From positions 806,001 through 870,000 of the forward strand of contig NZ_SODM01000001.1 of NCBI RefSeq assembly GCF_004368785.1: a stretch of DNA of 64,000 nt, given 5' to 3'. Positions 17,203-26,527 of this stretch are shown here, piece by piece; position 1 is the stretch's first letter; every line of letters starts with the position of its first letter. The position numbers and the translations under genes were made by a program. This DNA is from Flavobacterium sp. 270 (GTDB lineage Bacteria > Bacteroidota > Bacteroidia > Flavobacteriales > Flavobacteriaceae). The notes under the pieces are model-generated. The model had not been told where the DNA came from. It ran no database searches and was given only the letters and a program-made list of their open reading frames with translations.

Positions 17203-18027
17203 TTATAGATTAAGTTTATTAAACAAAGTAACACATTCTACCGCCTCTTTCACATCATGAACACGAAGAATTTTTGCGCCTTTTGTCAAAGCAATTGTAT
17301 TTAAGAATGTAGTTCCGTTTAAGGCTTCTTGCGGTGTATTATTTAATGTTTTATAAATCATCGATTTTCTCGAAATTCCAGACAAAACAGGCAATTCTAA
17401 AAGATTAAAAAGTTCCATTTTCTGCATTACTTCATAATTCTGATCAGTTGTTTTGGCAAAACCAAAACCAGGATCCATAATTAAATCGTTGATTCCTAAA
17501 CTTCTTGCTTTTGCCACTTTTTCAGAAAAATAAAAAAGCATTTCTTTTATAATATCTTCATATTGCGTCATACTCTGCATGGTCTGCGGATTACCGCGCA
17601 TGTGCATCATTATGTACGGAACATTGTATTTGGCAATTACATCAAACATATTTTCGTCAAGTCCGCCCGCTGCAATATCATTTATAATTGCTGCACCGCT
17701 TTCTATACTTGCTTTTGCAACTTCAGCTCTAAAAGTATCAATCGATAATAATGTATCCGGAAAATGCTTCAAAATCAATTCAATCACCGGAACAATGCGC
17801 TCAATTTCTTCTTGTTCAGTCACAAATTCTGCACTTGGTTTACTGGAATATGCACCGATATCGATAAAATCTGCGCCTTCAGAAAGCATTTTTTCTACCT
17901 GAGGAAGTATTTCAGATTCGTTATTATATTTTCCGCCGTCAAAAAAAGAATTTGGAGTTACATTTAGAATTCCCATTATTTTAGGAATACTCAAATCTAT
18001 CAAACGGCCTTTACAGTTTATAAACAT
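17203..18027 (-). CDS. folP: Dihydropteroate synthase
   Basis: Condenses p-aminobenzoate with 6-hydroxymethyl-dihydropterin diphosphate in folate synthesis; the target of sulfonamides. 274 residues. All family motifs are present: MGILNVTPNSFFDGGKY, DIGAYSSKPSAEFV, SIDTFRAEVA, IINDIAAGG, MMHMRGNPQTMQ, DPGFGFAKT, LSGISRKSM and the C-terminal RVHDVKEA. Its start overlaps nothing. The downstream membrane gene follows on the same strand after 17 nt and may be co-transcribed. Confidence 0.97.
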   Translation of the reverse strand: MFINCKGRLIDLSIPKIMGILNVTPNSFFDGGKYNNESEILPQVEKMLSEGADFIDIGAYSSKPSAEFVTEQEEIERIVPVIELILKHFPDTLLSIDTFRAEVAKASIESGAAIINDIAAGGLDENMFDVIAKYNVPYIMMHMRGNPQTMQSMTQYEDIIKEMLFYFSEKVAKARSLGINDLIMDPGFGFAKTTDQNYEVMQKMELFNLLELPVLSGISRKSMIYKTLNNTPQEALNGTTFLNTIALTKGAKILRVHDVKEAVECVTLFNKLNL

Positions 18028-18031
18028 TTTG

Positions 18032-18131
18032 CTTTAAGTTTTTGTTTCAGGTTTGAAGTTTTAAGTTTCAGGTTGCCATTAACAATTTGTTTAGAAAAAA
18101 CTTGAAACAAAGAAAACCTGAAACTTGAAAC
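18032..18131. repeat. Imperfect inverted repeat between folP and the DUF1599 gene
   Basis: Words GTTTCAGGTTT and AAGTTTCAGGTT on the left face AACTTGAAAC and AACCTGAAACTTGAAAC on the right, giving a long imperfect stem-loop in the divergent spacer. Confidence 0.5.
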
Positions 18132-18185
18132 TATATAATATAATCCTTATTTTTGAAGAAATTTTAGCAAATATACAGCATATAA

Positions 18186-18728
18186 ATGAAGAATACTTCC
18201 TTAGAATTTGATAATGTAATTACGGTTTGCCGCACTTTGTTTATCAATAAAATGACAGATTACGGCAGTGCATGGCGTATTTTACGACTGCCTTCGCTTA
18301 CAGATCAAATTTTCATAAAAGCACAAAGAATCAGAAGTTTACAAGAAAATGAAATTCGTAAAGTTGATGAAGACGAAAAAGGAGAATTCATCGGCATTAT
18401 CAATTATTCAATTATGGCTTTGATTCAGTTAGAGTTAGGTGTTGTAGACCAGCCAGATTTAAACGTAGAAAAAGCAACCGAATTATACGATGCTCAAGTT
18501 AAAATAACCAAAGATTTAATGGAAGCCAAAAACCATGATTACGGCGAGGCGTGGCGCGATATGCGCGTGAGTTCGCTTACCGATTTGATCCTCCAAAAAC
18601 TCCTTCGTGTAAAACAAATTGAAGACAATAAAGGAAAAACTATCGTTTCTGAAGGTATCGATGCTAATTATCAGGATATGATTAATTATTCTGTTTTTGC
18701 TTTAATATTAAATCCAATTAATAAATAA
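18186..18728 (+). CDS. DUF1599 protein with internal duplication
   Basis: 180-residue soluble protein of the DUF1599 family. The sequence is a tandem duplication: residues about 19-50 (MTDYGSAWRILRLPSLTDQI) and about 117-150 (NHDYGEAWRDMRVSSLTDLI) each carry D-Y-G-x-A-W-R, then S-L-T-D and a K-x-x-R helix, and each is followed by an I-INYS-type helix (GIINYSIMALIQL, DMINYSVFALIL). The family has been linked to nucleotide modification, but no activity is established to my knowledge. It is divergent from folP and upstream of the DoxX/MauE-like gene. Confidence 0.85.
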   Translation: MKNTSLEFDNVITVCRTLFINKMTDYGSAWRILRLPSLTDQIFIKAQRIRSLQENEIRKVDEDEKGEFIGIINYSIMALIQLELGVVDQPDLNVEKATELYDAQVKITKDLMEAKNHDYGEAWRDMRVSSLTDLILQKLLRVKQIEDNKGKTIVSEGIDANYQDMINYSVFALILNPINK

Positions 18729-18741
18729 AAATCCAATACTA

Positions 18742-18783
18742 AAATCCCAAATTCCAATACTGAAAACTTGGAATTTGGGATTT
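18742..18783 (+). terminator. Hairpin after the DUF1599 gene
   Basis: Perfect 16-bp inverted repeat AAATCCCAAATTCCAA / TTGGAATTTGGGATTT with a 10-nt loop, 13 nt past the stop. It is either a terminator-like hairpin or a repeat-derived element. Confidence 0.6.
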
Positions 18784-18812
18784 AAAAAATTGGAATTTAA
18801 ATAAATCACCCC

Positions 18813-19934
18813 ATGAAAAACATAATTACTCAATTCTCCCGCATTTTTGTCGGCGTACTTTTTATCATTTCCGGATTAATAAAACTGAATGATCCAGTTG
18901 GTTTCTCTTATAAACTGGCAGAATATTTTAGCGAGCCGGTTTTCAATATGCCTTTTTTAGAGCCTTTGGCTTTAGGATTAGCGATATTTTTAGTGATTTT
19001 AGAAGTAGTTTTAGGAGTAATGTTATTGGTGGGTTACAAATCTAAAATGACCATTTGGGCTCTTTTACTTTTAATCGTTTTCTTTACATTCCTTACCTTC
19101 TACTCTGCTTATTTTGATGTGGTAAAAGATTGTGGTTGTTTTGGAGACGCTTTACATTTAACGCCTTGGCAGTCATTTACTAAAGATGTTGTATTGCTTT
19201 TCTTTATCTTAATTTTATTCATTAATCAACGATTAATTAAACCATTATTTTCTACGCCACAAACCAATTTTGCAGTTTATGTAAGCGTTGTTTTATGTGC
19301 ATTTATGGCGGTTTGGGTTTTAAATCACAATCCGATAAAAGATTTCCGTCCGTTTAAAGTTGGAAACAATATCGAGAAAGGAATGGAAATTCCGGAAGGC
19401 GCGCCAAAATCTGTTGTAGAAATGATTTTCATCTATAAAGTAAACGGAGTTGACAAAGAATTTACCGAAAAAGAATTAGGTAATATTCCAGCCGGAGCCA
19501 CTTTTGTAGACAGAAAAGACAAAGTGATTACAGAAGGTTATGTGCCTCCAATTCATGATTTTACAATGGTAAAAGACGATTCTGATTATAAAGAAGAATT
19601 ATTAAAAGAACCAAAATTAGTAATTTTTGTTACTTATGATTTGGCTTTATCTGATCCAGCGGGAATGAAAAAACTGGAAAAAGTAAATCAGGAGGCAAAA
19701 GCAAAAGGATATAAAGTTATTGGAATGACAGCTTCTGGCCCAGAAGAAATTGCAAAAGCAAAGAAACAATACGGCTTAAATGTTGATTTTTATTTCTGTG
19801 ATGCAACAGCTCTTAAAACAATAGAAAGAGCAAATCCAAGTATTGTAGTTTTACATAAAGGGACTGTGGTTCAGAAAGTACATTATAACGATGCTGATGA
19901 TTTAAAGTTTTCTGACATTGCTTATAGCCTTTAG
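18813..19934 (+). CDS. BT_3928-type DoxX/MauE-like membrane protein with thioredoxin-like C-terminus
   Basis: 373 residues. Residues about 1-180 form four to five membrane helices of the DoxX/MauE type (FSRIFVGVLFIISGLIKLND at the start). The conserved loop DVVKDCGCFGDALHLTPWQS carries a CxC pair as in MauE-like proteins that handle disulfides. After a last helix, residues about 260-373 look like a thioredoxin or peroxiredoxin fold (PKLVIFVTYDLALSDPAGM, GYKVIGMTASGPEEIAKAKK, SIVVLHKGTVVQKVHY) lacking a CxxC. A redox role in the envelope is a reasonable inference; the partner is unknown. A terminator follows. Confidence 0.87.
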   Translation: MKNIITQFSRIFVGVLFIISGLIKLNDPVGFSYKLAEYFSEPVFNMPFLEPLALGLAIFLVILEVVLGVMLLVGYKSKMTIWALLLLIVFFTFLTFYSAYFDVVKDCGCFGDALHLTPWQSFTKDVVLLFFILILFINQRLIKPLFSTPQTNFAVYVSVVLCAFMAVWVLNHNPIKDFRPFKVGNNIEKGMEIPEGAPKSVVEMIFIYKVNGVDKEFTEKELGNIPAGATFVDRKDKVITEGYVPPIHDFTMVKDDSDYKEELLKEPKLVIFVTYDLALSDPAGMKKLEKVNQEAKAKGYKVIGMTASGPEEIAKAKKQYGLNVDFYFCDATALKTIERANPSIVVLHKGTVVQKVHYNDADDLKFSDIAYSL

Positions 19935-19957
19935 AAAATAATATATTATTTTAGTTG

Positions 19958-19997
19958 ACGCCAATATTCTTTTTATAGATTATTGGCGTTTATTTTT
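19958..19997 (+). terminator. Terminator after the DoxX/MauE-like gene
   Basis: The stem ACGCCAATA / TATTGGCGT is followed by TTATTTTT, 24 nt after the stop. Confidence 0.75.
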
Positions 19998-20050
19998 ATC
20001 ATATATATTTGAATAATTGCAAACATTAAAAATCTTATAAATTTCAATTA

Positions 20051-20521
20051 ATGAAAAATTACACTTCTTTTCTTTTCTTATTTCTAATTCTATCTTGCAA
20101 CAACAAACAAAGTCAGGTTCAACAAATTAATCCAAATGAACTTCATATCAATACTATTGTTCATGATTCTTTAACCTCAGAACAAATAGAAAAGATAAAA
20201 ACTATTCACAATGTATTTGCAGAAGTTGATAAAAGCAGTTTGGAGCAGACTATAACAGATTTTAAAAGAGATTTACATCCTGAAAGTGAAATAGAAATTT
20301 GGCTTCAAATGGCAAATGCCTATGAAGGTTATCTTAGCAAAAACAAAAAAAATCTAGAAGAGAAAAAAGAGGTTTTTAAATTAATCCTGTCTCGATCAAT
20401 GCAAAGTACTGAAGAAACTATTAAAAATACAGATTTAAAATACCTGAGTAAAGAAGATGCAGAAGAAGTTTTAAGTTTTTATACGAATGTTCCAAAACCT
20501 TTAACAGTTGAACATAAATAA
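20051..20521 (+). CDS. Hypothetical lipoprotein
   Basis: 156 residues. A type II signal peptide (FLFLFLILSC, cysteine at about residue 16) predicts lipid anchoring. The mature part is a charged helical domain (LTSEQIEKIKTIHNVFAEVD, EIWLQMANAYEGYLSKNKKN, YLSKEDAEEVLSFY). I recognise no family. The LTSEQIEKI and LSKEDAEEVLSFY segments are of the type found in small helical secreted proteins. It is 41 nt upstream of the secreted hydrolase gene and could be co-transcribed with it. Confidence 0.75.
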   Translation: MKNYTSFLFLFLILSCNNKQSQVQQINPNELHINTIVHDSLTSEQIEKIKTIHNVFAEVDKSSLEQTITDFKRDLHPESEIEIWLQMANAYEGYLSKNKKNLEEKKEVFKLILSRSMQSTEETIKNTDLKYLSKEDAEEVLSFYTNVPKPLTVEHK

Positions 20522-20562
20522 TAATTCTAAAATGCAGTTATAAAATCTAAATAAAAACCACA

Positions 20563-21225
20563 ATGAAAAATTTATTTAATCAAATCTTTTTTCTATTTAT
20601 CTTATTTTTTAGCATTTCAGGTTTTACCCAAACAAAAACAAATCCAGATCAAGCCTACATCTTTTTCCTTCACAATAAATTTATCGAAGAAAACGACCTC
20701 AACGTTGCGCATCCAGAATATGGAAAAGCCGAATACAACGAAATTATTAATTCTTTTAAAGCTTCTAACTTTATTGTTTTCAGCGAAAAGAGAAAGAAAG
20801 ATACCAATGCCGCAGATTATGCAGAAAAGGTTGTAAAACAAATTAAAGGTCTTCTAAAAAAAGGAGTTAAGCCAAATAAAATTACCGTAATCGGAACTTC
20901 AAAAGGTGGTTACATCGCACAATACGTTTCTACTTATCTGGAAAATCCAGATGTGAATTTTGTTTTTATTGGTTGTTTTCGAGCTATAGATATTACAGAA
21001 ATTCCAGATATTAATTTCTGTGGTAATATTTTAACGATTTACGAGAAATCAGATATCTATGGCGTGTCTGCGATTAAACGTAAAGAAACTTCAAAGCTGA
21101 AAGTAAATCATTTTAAAGAAATCGAATTGAATACCAATCTCAAACATGGCTTTTTATACAAAGCTTTAGACGAATGGATTGTTCCGTCTAAAAAATGGGC
21201 TAATGGAGATTATGAGCTTAAATAA
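20563..21225 (+). CDS. Secreted alpha/beta-hydrolase
   Basis: 220-residue exported protein (signal peptide about 1-22, ending ISGFTQ). The nucleophile elbow is ITVIGTSKGGYIAQYVSTYL with Ser in G-T-S-K-G. An acid residue is likely in YEKSDIYGVS and the catalytic His in LKHGFLYKALDEW. The fold matches small serine hydrolases of the alpha/beta class. The GTSKGG motif resembles that of Bacteroidota 'alpha/beta hydrolase' proteins of unknown substrate. It is probably expressed with the lipoprotein gene upstream. Confidence 0.8.
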   Translation: MKNLFNQIFFLFILFFSISGFTQTKTNPDQAYIFFLHNKFIEENDLNVAHPEYGKAEYNEIINSFKASNFIVFSEKRKKDTNAADYAEKVVKQIKGLLKKGVKPNKITVIGTSKGGYIAQYVSTYLENPDVNFVFIGCFRAIDITEIPDINFCGNILTIYEKSDIYGVSAIKRKETSKLKVNHFKEIELNTNLKHGFLYKALDEWIVPSKKWANGDYELK

Positions 21226-21449
21226 AATCTAAAGTTCAAAAACATTTTTCACGACGTTTTTTTATCTGTTTTTTACTTTAGACAAATAAAAAAACATCAT
21301 TTTTTTATTCCTTAAAAAATCGATTCTCGAAATTTCACTCAAAAAATCAATTTTCACAACGAACTATTACGATTTCAGACCCAATTTTCTAACCGAAATT
21401 TCTGGTTTTGTGATAAAATAATGCTGTGTTCAAATTTTGTTAATCTCCA

Positions 21450-21479
21450 TTTGGCATTCGAATTGTTTGATTAACTTTG
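21450..21479 (+). promoter_or_regulatory. Promoter of the TlpA-like gene (-33 TTTG, -7 TAACTTTG)
   Basis: TTTG (21450-21453) is followed after 18 nt by TAACTTTG (21472-21479), matching the Bacteroidota consensus at both boxes. It is 38 nt before the ATG. The rest of the 292-nt spacer (21226-21517) is AT-rich and shows nothing else I can name. Confidence 0.7.
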
Positions 21480-21517
21480 TGAATTCAGTACTATATTTAA
21501 AATAACAATAAACTTAT

Positions 21518-22015
21518 ATGAAACAAATTGCTTTATTACTAATTGCATTTATTACTTTTTCATGTTCTCAAGCACAAAAAACAAGTTTCTCTGAAGGAGC
21601 TTTGTCTGAAAAATTATTAACTCTTGACGGAAATCAAATTACTTTTAAAAAAATATTAAAAAAATACAAAGGAAAAACTTTGGTTATCGAAGTTTGGGCT
21701 TCTTGGTGCGGTGACTGTGTAAAAGCAATGCCTAAAGTAAAAGAACTTCAAGCCAATAATCCTGATGTTTCTTACTTATTCCTTTCTGCTGATAAAACGG
21801 CTGAAAAATGGAAAATCGGAATTGATAAACACGCACTTAACGGCGATCATTTTATGATGAATGACGGTATGAAAGGTGTTTTTGGAAAAGCAATTGATTT
21901 GGATTGGATTCCGAGATATATTATTGTTGACAAAACGGGTAAAATTGTATTGTACCGCGCTATCGAAACTGATTTTGATAAAATCAACGCTACATTACAA
22001 GGGTTAAAAAAATAA
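21518..22015 (+). CDS. TlpA-like thioredoxin lipoprotein
   Basis: Envelope thiol-disulfide oxidoreductase-like protein of 165 residues. A lipobox-like start (LLIAFITFSCSQ, Cys at about 16) suggests a lipoprotein. The redox-active CxxC is in VIEVWASWCGDCVKAMPKVK, and the cis-Pro region is in LDWIPRYIIVDKTGKIVLYR. The C-G-D-C active site and the small size fit the TlpA/ResA group, which reduces periplasmic proteins or cytochrome c apoproteins. It is located before tpiA with its own promoter; the two may be read together (90-nt gap). Confidence 0.92.
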   Translation: MKQIALLLIAFITFSCSQAQKTSFSEGALSEKLLTLDGNQITFKKILKKYKGKTLVIEVWASWCGDCVKAMPKVKELQANNPDVSYLFLSADKTAEKWKIGIDKHALNGDHFMMNDGMKGVFGKAIDLDWIPRYIIVDKTGKIVLYRAIETDFDKINATLQGLKK

Positions 22016-22105
22016 TTTCAATGTCAATTGCAAAAAATCAATTGCAATACAAATGAAAATAAAACTTCAAAAAACAAAAATTAAAAGAAAACAAAAACTA
22101 CCAAA

Positions 22106-22858
22106 ATGAGAAAAAAGATTGTTGCAGGAAACTGGAAAATGCATAAAAACGCAGCACAGACTGAAGAATTATTAAGTGAATTAATTACTAAAATACCAGC
22201 GCAAACAAATGCACAAGTTATTGTGGCTCCAACATTTGTAAATTTACAAGCTGCAGCTGCAAAAGTAAAAAACACTACTATTAGTGTTTCTGCTCAAAAC
22301 GTTCACCAAGCTGAAGGCGGTGCTTTTACTGGAGAAATTTCTGCAGAAATGTTAACTAGTATTGGTGTAAATACAGTGATTCTTGGTCACTCTGAGCGTA
22401 GAGCTATTTTTCACGAAAGTGATGCTTTAATTGCTAATAAAGTAGATACAGCATTAAAACATGACATGACAGTTATTTTCTGTTTTGGAGAAGAATTAAA
22501 AGATCGTCAATCTGGAAATCATTTCAATATTGTTGAAAATCAATTACGTGACGGTTTATTTCATATTGCAAAAGAATCTTGGTCTAAAGTTGTTCTAGCT
22601 TACGAGCCTGTTTGGGCTATCGGAACTGGAGAAACTGCTTCACCAGAGCAAGCACAAGAAATGCACGAATTTATTAGAGAAGTGGTACGTAAAGCTTTTG
22701 GAGCTGATATCGCTGACGAAGTCTCTATTTTATACGGTGGTTCTGTAAAACCAGAAAACGCTAAAGAAATTTTCTCTAAACCAGATGTAGACGGTGGTCT
22801 TATTGGTGGTGCAGCTTTAAAAGCAGATGATTTCTTAGCTATTGTTACGGCTATCTAA
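22106..22858 (+). CDS. tpiA: Triosephosphate isomerase
   Basis: Interconverts dihydroxyacetone phosphate and glyceraldehyde-3-phosphate in glycolysis. 250 residues. It begins MRKKIVAGNWKMHKN with the substrate Asn and Lys, the catalytic His is in VILGHSERRAIF, the catalytic Glu in VLAYEPVWAIGTG, and the phosphate loop is ILYGGSVKPENAKEIF and GGLIGGAAL. A strong terminator follows. Confidence 0.98.
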   Translation: MRKKIVAGNWKMHKNAAQTEELLSELITKIPAQTNAQVIVAPTFVNLQAAAAKVKNTTISVSAQNVHQAEGGAFTGEISAEMLTSIGVNTVILGHSERRAIFHESDALIANKVDTALKHDMTVIFCFGEELKDRQSGNHFNIVENQLRDGLFHIAKESWSKVVLAYEPVWAIGTGETASPEQAQEMHEFIREVVRKAFGADIADEVSILYGGSVKPENAKEIFSKPDVDGGLIGGAALKADDFLAIVTAI

Positions 22859-22882
22859 TTTTAGATTTTAAAATCCTTATAT

Positions 22883-22916
22883 AAAAAAAAGCGTTCGCAT
22901 AGCGAACGCTTTTTTT
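22883..22916 (+). terminator. Terminator after tpiA
   Basis: The stem GCGTTCGC-ata-GCGAACGC is flanked by A8 and T7, so it can serve both tpiA and the convergent 22974-25280 gene. Confidence 0.92.
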
Positions 22917-22973
22917 ATGCTTATTATTTCTTCACTTATAACTTATAACTCTAAACTCCTAACTTTAAAAAGC

Positions 22974-25280
22974 CTAATTTATAAACCATTGCAGCATCGG
23001 GCAATCGTATTTTTTGAAAGTTGAAGTAGTTTTATAAACCGAATAAAAATCATATAACTCCTTGCCTGCTTTAAACGGACTTGGTTTGTCTTCTACAGCC
23101 ACATAATCGGCGTAGAAACCGTAATAATTACATTCAAAAAGCATTAAACTCGCCATTGCTTTCTGGTCTCTAGTTTTAGCCATTTTTAATGCTTTTTCAT
23201 AATAGAATTTAGCCAATTTTAAGCCGTAGTAATTTCCATTTTGATATTTCTTTTCTGTCTCACTGTTTTCTCCATAAATATAATCGATATAAGAATCACT
23301 TCCAGACGACCAGTCATATGCCAGCATCATCCAGGAATTTCCTAAATACGAAACATTAAAATAAGCGTGTGCCAATTGCAGATTGCTTTCTGCTGTATTT
23401 TGTTTTTTCAGCTCGATCAATTTGGCAATAAAATCGGTTTTATTAAAATGATAATCGAATTTTCGTTCTTTATCTTTTTGCAATATTTTTGGTAGAAATG
23501 GATTTTCGTTTAGATAACTTTTGTACTCATAATTTTTATCCCAGAAATCTTTTGGCATACTAGAAAAGGTGCTGTAAGCCAATTCTAAATTATTGTTTCT
23601 AAAAGCAATTGTTCCTTTTAGATCTCTGTAATAATCTGCATTTGGCGCAATAGTTCCGGAGCAAATATATTTTTCAAAAGGCGTTTTATCTTTTTTCTGC
23701 TGTAAAGCAATCAAACGATCTGTATCTTCTACGGTGGCGTGACGGTCAAAATAACCAATATACGTGTAATAATACGGATTATTGTAGATCGAATAATCTC
23801 CTGCATTTTTATTCTCCGATTTCATAAACAATAATCCAGCCGTAACTCTATCGCCTTTTTTGAAAAATTCATCACTGGCAATTCGGTATAAAGTGTACAG
23901 ATTTTTAAATAATCCGTTGTCTTGTTCTACTAAATTTTCAACAGAATCGAAATAAGTAAAAAGCTGATTTTGTACTTTTTCACTCTTTAGATCTTCTTGT
24001 TTTAATGCGACCAAAGCAAGCTGAATATTTTTCTGCATTTGTATAGACGCATTAGCATTCGCAGAAATCATATTGGTATATTTTTTCCCTAAATCTACCT
24101 CATCATCAATAAAACAAAGTTGTGCAATTGCTGTTGTTACATACTCTTTTTGCTCTCCAGAAGTTTGTTCACGAATACTTATCAAAAAGTCTTTTACTTG
24201 TCTTAAATACAAAATATCTTTAGAGAAATTTTCTTCTTTTGCTTTCACATAATTCTGATACCAAACTTCTTCATTAAAAACAACCGATGGAGATCCAGTT
24301 GTGTATTGAGGCGTAAAAATCCAATCTTCGAGTTTATTGATTTCTCTTCCAATCAAAAAGCTCAAATACATACTATTTGGACTTAATTTATAGACTTCTT
24401 CAATATTTTTTAAATCTGGCGCCGGATTGCGAAAACCTTCAATGGATAAAATTACGCTTCGTTCTTCATCGTTTTGTGCTAAAGCCAATGTTTCCTGCGT
24501 TAATTTCCAATTATAATGCTGTAAAACGGCAAACGATTTTTCTTCGCAAGTTGCAAAAACTTTACTTAACAAATAGTTTTGCAAAGGCAGATTATCAATA
24601 CACAAAGCTTTATAATACAATGCCCACGGCTCTAAAATTGTGTTTTTATTATTGGCAAAATAGGTATCGTATAAACGAATAACTTCTTCTTTATCTTCGC
24701 TGTAAAAACTGTATCTTAAAATTAAAAAAGCATAACGCTGTTTTAAAAAAGCATCTTTTGCTTTGCTAATCTTTTTATCAAAATTATTTACGTCTGCTAG
24801 TTTATGATCTTTACTTTGATAACCAATAGTTTCCCACGATTCCCATTTTACATCAGTATTACTGTTGTATTCCAGTTTTTTGGCAAACAAAATATATTCT
24901 AAAAAAGCTTTGTTTTTAGGTCGCAATAAAGTTTCTATAAAAGTGTTTTTCTCAAAAACCTTTTTTAAAGAATTTGTTTCATAAGCGGTTTCAAATTGTT
25001 CTGCATCGGTTTGATATAAAATGAAATTAACATCATCTGTATTAATCTGATTTCCTAATTTTTTCTTCCATTCTAAACAATTTAATTCCTTGTCCGCATC
25101 AGAAAATTTATCTGTAAAATAATAGCTGTCTGCGGCATAATAAAATGGCATGAGTTTAAAAAAACCTTCCCGTTGTGCTCTAAACAAACTCAATCTGCTG
25201 GCTTCTCCCGATATACTCCAACCACAGGCAAAAGAAACCTGAAAGCTTAAAACTAAAAGTAAACTGCTAAAAACGCGCAT
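22974..25280 (-). CDS. Large exported helical-repeat protein of unknown function
   Basis: I do not recognise the family. An ATG at 25307 is also possible, but the signal peptide begins at the ATG at 25280 (MRVFSSLLLVLSFQVSFACG), which I take as the start; 768 residues. The mature protein begins CGWSISGEASRLSLFRAQRE. The rest is helical with many aromatic residues and has tetratricopeptide-like pairs (for example AHAYFNVSYLGNSWMMLAYD, YYGLKLAKFYYEKALKMAKT, and RYAFLILRYSFYSEDKEEVI). No catalytic motif is seen. It overlaps the end of the upstream lipoprotein gene by 14 nt, so the two are translationally coupled. Confidence 0.82.
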   Translation of the reverse strand: MRVFSSLLLVLSFQVSFACGWSISGEASRLSLFRAQREGFFKLMPFYYAADSYYFTDKFSDADKELNCLEWKKKLGNQINTDDVNFILYQTDAEQFETAYETNSLKKVFEKNTFIETLLRPKNKAFLEYILFAKKLEYNSNTDVKWESWETIGYQSKDHKLADVNNFDKKISKAKDAFLKQRYAFLILRYSFYSEDKEEVIRLYDTYFANNKNTILEPWALYYKALCIDNLPLQNYLLSKVFATCEEKSFAVLQHYNWKLTQETLALAQNDEERSVILSIEGFRNPAPDLKNIEEVYKLSPNSMYLSFLIGREINKLEDWIFTPQYTTGSPSVVFNEEVWYQNYVKAKEENFSKDILYLRQVKDFLISIREQTSGEQKEYVTTAIAQLCFIDDEVDLGKKYTNMISANANASIQMQKNIQLALVALKQEDLKSEKVQNQLFTYFDSVENLVEQDNGLFKNLYTLYRIASDEFFKKGDRVTAGLLFMKSENKNAGDYSIYNNPYYYTYIGYFDRHATVEDTDRLIALQQKKDKTPFEKYICSGTIAPNADYYRDLKGTIAFRNNNLELAYSTFSSMPKDFWDKNYEYKSYLNENPFLPKILQKDKERKFDYHFNKTDFIAKLIELKKQNTAESNLQLAHAYFNVSYLGNSWMMLAYDWSSGSDSYIDYIYGENSETEKKYQNGNYYGLKLAKFYYEKALKMAKTRDQKAMASLMLFECNYYGFYADYVAVEDKPSPFKAGKELYDFYSVYKTTSTFKKYDCPMLQWFIN

Positions 25281-26403
25281 AAAAATCGGATATGTTTTGT
25301 GTTCCATAATCGTTTATGTATTTATTATCAAAAGAGAAAAACGTAACTCTGGTTTGGTTGTCAATCTTAATTTTGTCTTTGATAATCGAAATCATTTTGT
25401 CTAATTCTTTATCAGAAATTTTCTCAATTCTAATTTCATCACCATTTCGCAAATACGTCTGCCCTACCAAAATATCGTCTTGCAAAACATATTTATCTGT
25501 ATCTGTTTTCTTTAGTTTTATAGTATCACTTCTCAATTCATTATAATCAGATAAAATTCCTTTAAACTGATTTCCCCTAAAAACGACTGCCCAGCTGTAC
25601 AAAGGCAACGCAATATCCAATGGGAGCTTATAATCGCCGTGTGTAATATATTGCGCCAATTCATCGCTGGTTCCGATAGAATTTTTGGTCTTAAAATCGT
25701 CTGGTTTTGTCAGGTTATAACACATTAGCAAACCTTTATCTACTGGCGGTGTTCCGGCTTTTTCGGCATATTTATATTGCCAAAGTCTAATTGTTGAAGC
25801 AATTTTAGAAGCCGGTGAATTTTCTTTTATTCTTTTAAGCAGATAAAAATAATTCTCCTTTGATTTTTCTGTCCAATCGCAATCAATTAGAATTTCTTTA
25901 AAATCAACTTTTAATTTTGACAATTCTGCTGCTTTTACAGAATCATAATTTAATGGTTTAGCATTTTCTTTTCTGGTATTAACTTCCGGATACATTATTT
26001 CGTAAGTTCGTGTTTGGGCTAAATTTTCATTCATTGCAATGCCAATTTTCTGAACGCGTCTGGCAATTCTGGCCGCTAAACTGTCTAATTGTTTTTTATT
26101 AGACTGCAAAACAACTTCATTCGTAATAAAAATACTTGGCGTTATATCAGGATTACTTTTACTCAGATTAATATCTTTTATGGTGGCAACCGGCAGCGGT
26201 TCTTTTGAGTACGGATTCCAATCGACATCAAAAAAACGAACATACAGATGTTTTACATTCATATTTTTCATCAGCGAATCTTCTTCTTTTTGAAAATTCA
26301 GCTCTGTTTTCCAATAACAAAATGACCGAACTACTTCGTGTTCTTTTTCACAGCTCGCTCCATTTAACGCTGCAAAAAGCAAAATAAAAATGATATTCTT
26401 CAT
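25267..26403 (-). CDS. Lipoprotein with TIM-barrel-like (DUF3142-like) sequence
   Basis: 378 residues. A lipobox (FAALNGASC, Cys19) predicts a lipoprotein. The body shows features of a glycoside-hydrolase-like barrel: HLYVRFFDVDWNPYSKEP, then the strand EILIDCDWTEKSKENYFYLL, ASTIRLWQYKYAEKAGTPPV, VDKGLLMCYNL, LDIALPLYSWAVVFRGNQF and VTFFSFDNKYINDYG. These recall DUF3142 proteins, but I could not confirm the match. It is the first gene of a two-gene unit with the helical-repeat protein. It may bind or cut a glycan or peptide at the cell surface; this is speculation. Confidence 0.8.
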   Translation of the reverse strand: MKNIIFILLFAALNGASCEKEHEVVRSFCYWKTELNFQKEEDSLMKNMNVKHLYVRFFDVDWNPYSKEPLPVATIKDINLSKSNPDITPSIFITNEVVLQSNKKQLDSLAARIARRVQKIGIAMNENLAQTRTYEIMYPEVNTRKENAKPLNYDSVKAAELSKLKVDFKEILIDCDWTEKSKENYFYLLKRIKENSPASKIASTIRLWQYKYAEKAGTPPVDKGLLMCYNLTKPDDFKTKNSIGTSDELAQYITHGDYKLPLDIALPLYSWAVVFRGNQFKGILSDYNELRSDTIKLKKTDTDKYVLQDDILVGQTYLRNGDEIRIEKISDKELDKMISIIKDKIKIDNQTRVTFFSFDNKYINDYGTQNISDFYARF

Positions 26404-26505
26404 ATTTTAAAAATCCTTACAAATTCAACTCAAATTCAACTCAAAATTAACACTAATTAATGTAAGGATATAGAATATTTATAAACAACTTCTGCTTTGT
26501 ATTCT

Positions 26506-26513
26506 TACCTTTG
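26506..26513 (+). promoter_or_regulatory. -7 promoter element TACCTTTG
   Basis: Matches TAnnTTTG and lies 14 nt before the prmA start codon, implying a short leader. Confidence 0.6.
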
Positions 26514-26527
26514 CAAAAAAATTATTT

